Assembly: GCA_009602725.1 (NCBI GenBank)
Contig: WELB01000156.1
Span: 82,772-146,771 of the forward strand
Direction: 5' to 3'
DNA: 64,000 bases
Origin: Spirogloea muscicola
Lineage: Eukaryota > Streptophyta > Zygnematophyceae > Spirogloeales > Spirogloeaceae
In this document: positions 57,191 to 64,000 of the stretch, piece after piece
How the letters are laid out: each line of letters begins with the position of its first letter
How positions within the stretch are numbered: position 1 is the stretch's first letter
The notes under the pieces: generated by a model
Seen by the model: only the letters and a program-made list of their open reading frames with translations
What the model was told of the DNA's origin: nothing
Database searches by the model: none
Program-made: the position numbers and the translations under genes

Positions 57191-60100
57191 ATGACGGCGG
57201 CCGCGTCCGCCTGCGCCGGCCGCGAATGCCTCCCGGCCCTGCCGCAACAGCTGCCGCGCAGCGCCACCGGGCAGCCGGCGGTTCGCAGGCCTGCTCCGGG
57301 CCAGGGCGGTGGGCCTCGGCGTGCTGGAGCGCGGAGGCTCCGATATCCATGGAATGACGAAGCACTCCGCCTAAAGGGCTGCGATGAAGGCCCCGATTCA
57401 TATGCAGGGCTGTATGCGTCCATGAGCATCGGCAAGTCTGCCAGTGCTGCACGGCGGCACAGATGGGGTGCTCTTGCACGACGTGGTAGCGAGCAGGCCG
57501 AGGTCAGCAACCGTGTCGACGGGGGCTTTCTGCGGACTCTCTCAAGCTGGTCCAAGGAGGTCGCTGCGCCAGCCCTTGGTGACCTTGTATCCCTCAGGCT
57601 GGCTGAGGATCCGAGCGCAGTGCCGACGGCCCCTCCACCTTGGCCCGAGGCTTACCTTGGTACTATGCGGCCCTCTTCTTTTGGCCTTCAACTGCTGCTT
57701 ACATTCCGCAGAGAGGAGTCAGCACGTCTACCGTGAATGCTAACAGCAGCTAGCCAGCTCAGCTTCAGTGCGAGGTCCGCTGGATCGCATCTCTCGGTGC
57801 TGAATGCCTGGTGGTGCTTGAAGCCGGTCGGGAGTTTTAATTCCTCTCAGCAGTCAGCTCGTCGTCTTGCACGCAGGCTTGACAGGTCCTGCGCTTCTGA
57901 AGGCAGACATAGAAACTGTCCAGGGCTACATTTCATATCTGCGGTGGCTGTATTCCAGCCTCAGGCTGCCTCTCCAGGCAGAGTATGACATGGAGCTTGT
58001 GGCGAAGTACTTTATGCTCCGGCCGCACCTGATTGCTTGGCGCCTCCTTGTGGTAAGGCTCCACCTCCATTGTTCATGCATGACTTTGACCTGTCCCTCA
58101 GATTTTCCTGGGACCTTTCTCCTCAAGGTCTTGCTTTCCAGAGAATGCATGCCTCTCCTTCTGGTGATTGATTCGTTTGTCACGAGGAGATTTATGCATC
58201 TGCATGCAGGTAACCTTCTCTCTTGGAGGAATTCTACTGCAAATTGTCTTGAACAAGGCCGCTCAGAAGCAAGGTCAAAGGCATGGCAATGATGAGGACA
58301 AGGCTCGTCAGCAGTTGCTGGCAATTGCTGAGAAGGCCAAGGCCACCCTGATCAAACTCGGCCCAACCTTCATCAAAGGTGTGACAATTACTCTTTTCAT
58401 CCATGTGCCACATTGGTCAAGTCTCGGTCACTAGTATCTCATTATGTCACTGGCAGAAAGCTTATATGCGGTTCCTGGTACAAGGCATGCATGCATGATG
58501 CATGGGACGTGAGAATGGGACAACAGAGGTTGGGAGGAGTTGGCTTCTTCACCTCCGACGGTTTGTTTATTCATGTCTCCTGCATCATTTCCGTGAGCAG
58601 TTGCTCAGTCCTTGTCATCAAGACCGGACATTGTGGGAAGAGAAGCTGCAGCCGTGCTGGCATCTCTTCAGGACCAGTTACCACCCTTCTCCACCAAGCA
58701 AGCCATGGCCCTCATTGAAGTGGAGTTGGGCGAGGCTGCATCGGTCCTGTTTCCTGTCCTTTCTCGAGAGCCCATTGCTGCTGCTTCATTCGGCCAGGTC
58801 AGACTGTCACAGTCATGAGCTGGCTCGCTTCTTCAGACTTCAAATTGTTTGCCTGATGGTATTTGCTGATATGTATTCTGAGTTAGGGCATTAATATGTT
58901 GTGAGGGCATGGAGATTGGAATAAGGTGTAAGCCCAATGGTCACTTTTACCTCTCCAAGTTCTGGCTTGGTGATGTTGTGCAGTCTAGCATGAGACGCTA
59001 TGCATGCTTCTCATTGCAGAGGGATTTACTATAGCATACATCCTAGCAGAAACATAAACTGTTATGGCATGACCTGACTGTGAGATGAGAATGAGGGACT
59101 TAGAATGCACGTGATAGCAATTGATTTACATATTTAATCAGGCAGACAGGTGTATAAAGGACAGACTGCAGATGATGAAGAGGTTGCAATCAAGGTCCAG
59201 CGGCCAGGTGTGCAATTCTCAGTGGCTCAGGATCTTCATATTCTTCGCCTTCTTGTAAGGGCAATCCAAGCCAAGAGCTTTTCTGTTGCACAGTAGTGAC
59301 ATTCCAAGATCAACATCTCAAGTTTCTCCATCAAAAGCAGGTCATGCCATAGATTTCAGTTATGCATCTAGCCTTCAGGCACTTTGTCCTTCACAAAGCG
59401 TGCGTACTTGTGACATTACTTGAAGCACGACACACATGACATGGTATTGTGTTATGGTGGCTTGCCAGCTCGGACTCCTGAGGAAAGCTGCAAGAATAAA
59501 CTCGGATTTGAGGCTACTAGCAGACGAATTTGGCCATGGCTTGTTTGGGGAGCTTGATTACACCAAAGAGGCCAAGAATGCCAAGGACTTTGCAGTAAGC
59601 CATCCACTTATAAATCGGATACTGAAGGAAGGTATGTATATCAGCAGTGTCAAAGTCGCCTCAATCTCACAGAAATATCAAGAACTGGCACTAATTAGCG
59701 GCTGTTATCTCCGTGGCTTCGTCCAGGCAGCTCATAGTCATGTGCCCTTCATTGTGGTACCAAAGGTTCTACCTCATCTCTCCAGCCGAAGAGTGCTGAC
59801 AATGGAATGGCTGGAAGGAGCGAAATCAACAGACCTTCATGAAAGTGTGCACAAGCTGAAAGAGAACCTTTTGGATGGTTCCAAAGACTCGCCGCAGAGG
59901 CCCACACGAGCTGTTAATAAGCTCCTACATATGGTCAGTCTAACAGTCCATTGCTCCTTGGTATGGAACGCTAGCTATTCCTGAGCTTTCTGAACCTCGA
60001 GTTTCTTCATGCACGCTTGAAAATGTGTTGTGAAACTCAGTTTCAGCCCCCTGTATACAACTGAACACTTGACACAGTTTCATTTTGCATCCTGTGAACA

Positions 60101-62308
60101 TCAGGTGGACATGGGAGTGGAGTCGTCATTGGTGCAGCTGCTGGAGACTGGAGTCATGCATGCTGATCCCCATCCTGGCAACCTTCTGCTTACGCCAGAT
60201 GGGCGATTAGGGTTAGTTTGCTATCATTGTTGTTTACCAAGGAGGGCTGATGGTTGCTGACATCTAGATATCTGGCCTAAGTCAGGGGAATGTATTGCTG
60301 GTTGCTGATGGAGCAGTTGATGGCTGTCACGTGCCTCCATGCCAGCAATAATTGACGTGCTACTAGCTCACAAGCAGGTACCTGGACTTTGGGCTTTTGA
60401 CTCGACTGGAACGACGTCACCAGGGTGCTATGCTGGCTGCAATAGCCCATTTGATAAATAGGTCGTGGCTCCAGCTTGCTGGTGACTTAGCTACCATGGA
60501 CTTACTTAAACCTTCAACAGACTTGAGTGATGTTGCAAAGGTAGGCAAGGTCACGCTTAGGCTTACATCTGTATTTACCTTGCTCAAACTTCGTATGGGC
60601 CTCTTTCACTTTAGGCTTGAGTTTGTGTCATGATGACACACTTCTTCTCCTTTTATCCAGTCATTGGAATATGCATTTGGTGGACTCCTTGCAAGCAATT
60701 CCAATCAGCAAGTGATTGACATCAGCTTTGGCCAGGTCAGTTATCCTTTCAACGTTGCTTTCTACAGGATGTTCTCTCTGAAGAGCTTGTATTTTGCACA
60801 GCTTCGCACGCCTTGTTGTTGAAATGTGCCTTGGCTTTGACACAGGTGGCAGCAAAGTTGTGGGCTGTTGCCCTCAAGCATCGCTTTCGACTGCCCCCTT
60901 ATTACACCCTAGTCCTTCGCTCCTTAGCCTCACTAGAAGGTATGCTGCTCTGAAATTTGATATCCAGCCATTCAGTTGCTTGTCAGGTGTGAAGAATGCT
61001 GTTTATGTCGAAGTCCGGCTTACTCTTGAGGCACGTTCACGGGTCTGCTAGATGAGGAGGTCATTTTCGACTTATGTCCCCAGTTTCAAGCATTGCCCTT
61101 GTATGTCACCAGTGGTCTTCACTCTGGTCGCTGAAATGACATGCCTTCTTGCTGCGGCCATGCCTCGTTTAATGTCAGGCATTGCCTTGGGAGCCGATCC
61201 ACACTTCAAAGTGTTTGCTGCAGCATATCCGTATGTGCTTCGTCGCTTGCTTACTGACAACGCACCAGCTACCCGTGACGTTCTTCGCAATGTAAGTACT
61301 TAGGCTTTGCTGCCACTTTATCTGCTGTCCTCGTGAACGCAGGAGAGATTGTTTATAGAGCTAAAGGCGTCATCACTGTCTGAAATGAGTGGCTGTGGTT
61401 CAAATCTTGACCAGCTACACAATATGTCAGCACTTCTTGGCTGACATGCTACCAAGTTTGCAGTTGGTTCTAACAGAAGACGGTGAGGTGAAGTGGGCTG
61501 CACTGTCTTCTCTCTATGAAATCGCCAGGCCAAATCTCAGGTACTCAGGTCCTTTGGTTCAGATCTTGGCTCACTAACTTGGTAGACATTGAGGAGTGCC
61601 CTTTACAGCTTACCCTGCATCTGCTGCTGCAGTCAATCTAATGGTGGCTTGCTGGAGAAAGGCATGAAGGACAGCCTGGCTTCCTCCATCTTTGAGCAGC
61701 TGCTTTCTCGCAGTGCAGCTGGGCCTCGGCGAGTTCTCTTGCAAGCTGTAAGCCTAGTGCTGTAGTCCTCCAGTCTGCCAACAAGTGTCTCCTCTCTTTA
61801 AGCATACGGTGCAACTTTGACCTCTCTTTCAGCAAAATTTGTAATGCTTTGGTTAAAAGCTTAGTCACACCTCCTTCAATCATCTTAAAAACTCCTGCAG
61901 GATGTCAAGAAATTGGTAGAGGTGCTCCTTTCGTCACAAGGACAGGAGTGGCGGAGGAAGGCCAGCCGTATGATTGCCAGTGTTTGGACATTCAAAAGCG
62001 CGGGTCATGCAAGATTCTCTGCCCGTGCAACAAGCTCCAAGGTAAAAGCAGCGGAGCGGCTGAGGCGGAAGAGGTTGACTTTTTTGCTTAGGGCTGTGTT
62101 TGAAAGACTTCGGAGGCATCCTTGGTTGCAGCTAAGACTCTGCTGGACCTTGATCAGCATATTGACATTAGCTTGCTATGAATATTCGCTCCTCATTGTC
62201 CGCACGGCAGGTCAAGCCCTTGCTGGTTTAGTACAATATTTTGTTGTGGAGTTTGAGAGGATAAAACGTCTGTCATTACATAGAAGACACGAACCAGCAT
62301 TCATATAA
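57191..62308 (+). CDS. ABC1K: UbiB/ABC1K-family atypical kinase, probably plastid
   Basis: At least 15 exons encode an ABC1K protein; plant members act at plastoglobules on prenylquinone and tocopherol metabolism. ATG 57191 starts an Ala/Arg-rich leader that could be a transit peptide. Key exons: about 57,872-58,053 ([20 protein letters not shown]), 58,210-58,379 ([13 protein letters not shown]), about 58,604-58,798 ([18 protein letters not shown]), about 59,151-59,258 ([20 protein letters not shown]), about 59,476-59,595 ([17 protein letters not shown]), 59,728-59,934 ([17 protein letters not shown]), 60,105-60,212 ([19 protein letters not shown]), 60,378-60,540 ([18 protein letters not shown]), 60,847-60,940 and 61,187-61,290 ([20 protein letters not shown]). 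C-terminal exons run to a stop at 62,306-62,308. The Ala-rich loop (AAAS), the VAIK lysine and the HADPHPGN and DFG-like LDFG motifs are present. The family KxGQ motif reads KVAQ across the exon junction at 58,379/58,604. Some C-terminal borders are uncertain. Confidence 0.92.
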
Positions 62309-62849
62309 TGTAGTCACTCGACACACACCCACCATTCTTTTGTGTTAAATAGCGCCACCTTTTGTTAGTTCAAATGTTGGCCTGAGAAAGTTGATTTGCC
62401 TTGTTGAGTTGCTGAGCTGCCTGACCACAAGACTAGTTCCTAATGGGCTTGCGTTGCACATTCACGAGTGGCTTGACATCACAATCTGACATCCGCCTTT
62501 GACATATGCCTAGTGCCTTTTGAATGGTGCATACGCCCTCTGAGATGCAGCAAAAGACGCGCTGATAATTCGACCGCTCGGATGTGTAAGAGTCACCCTT
62601 ACGCATGCCTGCTTGGCAAGGATGTGGAGCTGCATCATCACTAACCCAAGAAGCATCATGGGCCTTCCGGCCTTGACGCACCTGTTGCTCCAATCCTCTA
62701 CTGTTGCTTACATCAGGAATGTGAATATCGATAGCACCTTGCGCGTAATCAGCGGATTCAGCTGAAGTACCAGATAGCTCGCACCTGTCTCAGGCCTTTG
62801 CTTCTATAGTTGGAGTAATCTAAGTCAAAGCTCTTGCTCAGAGTCAAGC
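62309..62849. other. Convergent 3' flanks, no gene seen
   Basis: This lies between the stops of ABC1K and PEX22. A minus frame at 62,433-62,693 is open but shows no family resemblance. Confidence 0.4.
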
Positions 62850-64000
62850 TCAGGTCAAGCCAAAGTAGCGTGAAAGACTGGAGGCGCTGACAATATTTGG
62901 AGCAGTAACAGCTCCTCCTGGACCAGCAATGTGTAGCTCATAGCGAACGAAGCGCTGCACAAGCAGGAAGCGATGGCATTCATCAGCCAAGACTCCACTC
63001 GACTGGAAGTGGATAGCAGAATAAGAGCTTGACACACTGTTCTCACTGCGAGAAATTGCAGTCACATCTGAAGAGCAAAGCACTGCGGCTTTCAATACAC
63101 TCCAGCATCGGTACGCTCCAGCAAGCAGGATATATTTATGAATTGCTGGCAAGCACTGCAGCTTTCCCTGACTTGAGAATGGCATGTGAGTTAGATACAC
63201 TGCTGCAGACATTGATGCGTGACATGAAAGCACTCACAGAAAGCTGGCTGACAGTCTCCCCCGAGGAGTCAACGTGCCACTCAGGTTCAAGCTGCCGCAC
63301 GAAGGATGTGATTCCTATCTCAGTGGAACAGAAAAGTACCTGCACGAAATATAGCACAAACCTGGTGAGAGATGCCGATCACGAGCTTTGGCAACTGCGA
63401 TCATAATAGTGCATGCTGCTGGAAGAAGGCGTGAAGCGTGGGTAAGGCAAGCATGACGGCCTGCCATTTCCCTGGAGGCTGCACCTTGTCCCGGTTGACA
63501 TGATTGGACTCAAAGAGCCCGCCAGCCTCCAATGCTGATCGTGCACGCTGCTGCATAGCCCGTAACCAATTCTCAGCTGTTGTGTTGATGCGAATCATCA
63601 GAATGTCAGCCCGAAAAGTGCAACTGCATGTAACTTGGCCACCTCATGCATGAAGGCGGAATACTGGCGGTGGCCTCGCTGCAATCATGCAGGTTTATAC
63701 CTCGGAGTCGTTGTCCAGCACCCTCACAAGAAGGTACAGGTCGCACACACGCCCTACTTCCTTGAGGACCTCCACAGAGCTGCCTACTACCGTTGCTGAT
63801 AGCTGCACATGCACCAAGTTTCGGTGACAAGGAGCAGCTTGTCCAATTGCAAATCTAGTTGTGCTTCGGTGGCCGGCATGACCCAGTTGCCTTTTGTCCA
63901 ACACAGAGATACGACAGTGCCAGTCTCTCCAGGCTTGCCTCCAGGCTTGTACAGCATCAAGACCTACGCGATGGACCAACATGGGTGCTAGGCAGCCAGC
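62850..64000 (-). CDS. PEX22: PEX22, peroxisomal anchor of the ubiquitin-conjugating enzyme PEX4 (5' partial)
   Basis: PEX22 is a peroxisomal membrane protein that tethers PEX4, needed to recycle the import receptor PEX5. Four exons join in phase: 63802-63701 (LSATVVGSSVEVLKEVGRVC, DLYLLVRVLDNDSE), 63550-63485 (RSALEAGGLFESNHVNRDK), 63339-63238 (VLFCSTEIGITSFVRQLEPE, WHVDSSGETVSQLS) and 62954-62850 (RFVRYELHIAGPGGAVTAPN, ending SLSRYFGLT and stop). The C-terminus is close to Arabidopsis PEX22 (VLFCSTEIGRTSFVRQLEPD, RFIKYQLH, TAPNVF, IEQFFG). The N-terminal membrane segment and start codon should lie upstream, partly beyond the right window edge; 63,803-64,000 holds at least the end of an intron and possibly another exon. 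Confidence 0.92.

Noticed and set aside
56198-57736. 512-codon plus-strand frame
   Set aside because: Runs antisense through cytochrome b561 exons and into the ABC1K first exon; only the part from 57,191 has support.

Overview
The window reads as nuclear DNA of a green alga, most likely a chlorophyte of the Trebouxiophyceae type (the class is inference). Genes are split by GT-AG introns, 5' ends are very GC-rich, and gene content is plant-like: a VARICOSE/EDC4 decapping scaffold, an RBM48 minor-spliceosome protein, a trichome-birefringence-like O-acetyltransferase, a tandem thioredoxin-fold plastid protein, plant-type XRCC4 and PEX22, cytochrome b561 and a UbiB/ABC1K kinase. No bacterial operon, organelle gene, tRNA, rRNA or CRISPR array was seen.

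Layout. 0-1.2 kb: LINE debris. 2.2-6.9 kb (-): VARICOSE/EDC4. 7.6-9.8 kb (+): RBM48. 10.3-17.7 kb (-): three LINE copies, the last with an uninterrupted 1,359-codon ORF carrying reverse transcriptase and a restriction-like endonuclease. 17.7-18.7 kb (+): SelS/VIMP-like ER protein. 19.5-21.2 kb (-): membrane-anchored acyl-protein thioesterase. 21.4-25.6 kb: LINE graveyard with one Ty3/gypsy scrap and a long inverted repeat. 27.1-28.2 kb (-): single-pass membrane protein, ending at a 123-T run and 240-N gap. 28.7-31 kb (+): 2-oxoglutarate-oxygenase-like protein. 31.3-32.6 kb (+): ARID-like protein. 32.9-35.9 kb (-): tandem thioredoxin/GST-N plastid protein. 37.7-39.4 kb (-): XRCC4. 39.5-40.4 kb: LINE tails. 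42.3-45.3 kb (-): TBL protein. 45.6-46.5 kb: LINE tails. 47.7-49.8 kb (-): NFKBIL1-like ankyrin protein. 49.9-52.2 kb: LINE tails. 52.5-54.7 kb (+): plant DUF7138-like protein. 55.3-56.8 kb (-): cytochrome b561. 57.2-62.3 kb (+): ABC1K. 62.85 kb to the edge (-): PEX22, cut by the window end.

The genes are unrelated housekeeping genes, several arranged head to head. What ties the window together is the LINE population. Many 5'-truncated copies share a short 3'UTR hairpin (GGCTG...CAGCC) and fill most gaps between genes, including the presumed shared promoter region of VARICOSE and RBM48, the space just upstream of the SelS-like gene, and a TBL intron. Exon borders were read by eye from splice consensus, phase continuity and remembered family alignments. 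Borders given to the base are those where phase and homology agree; others are approximate.
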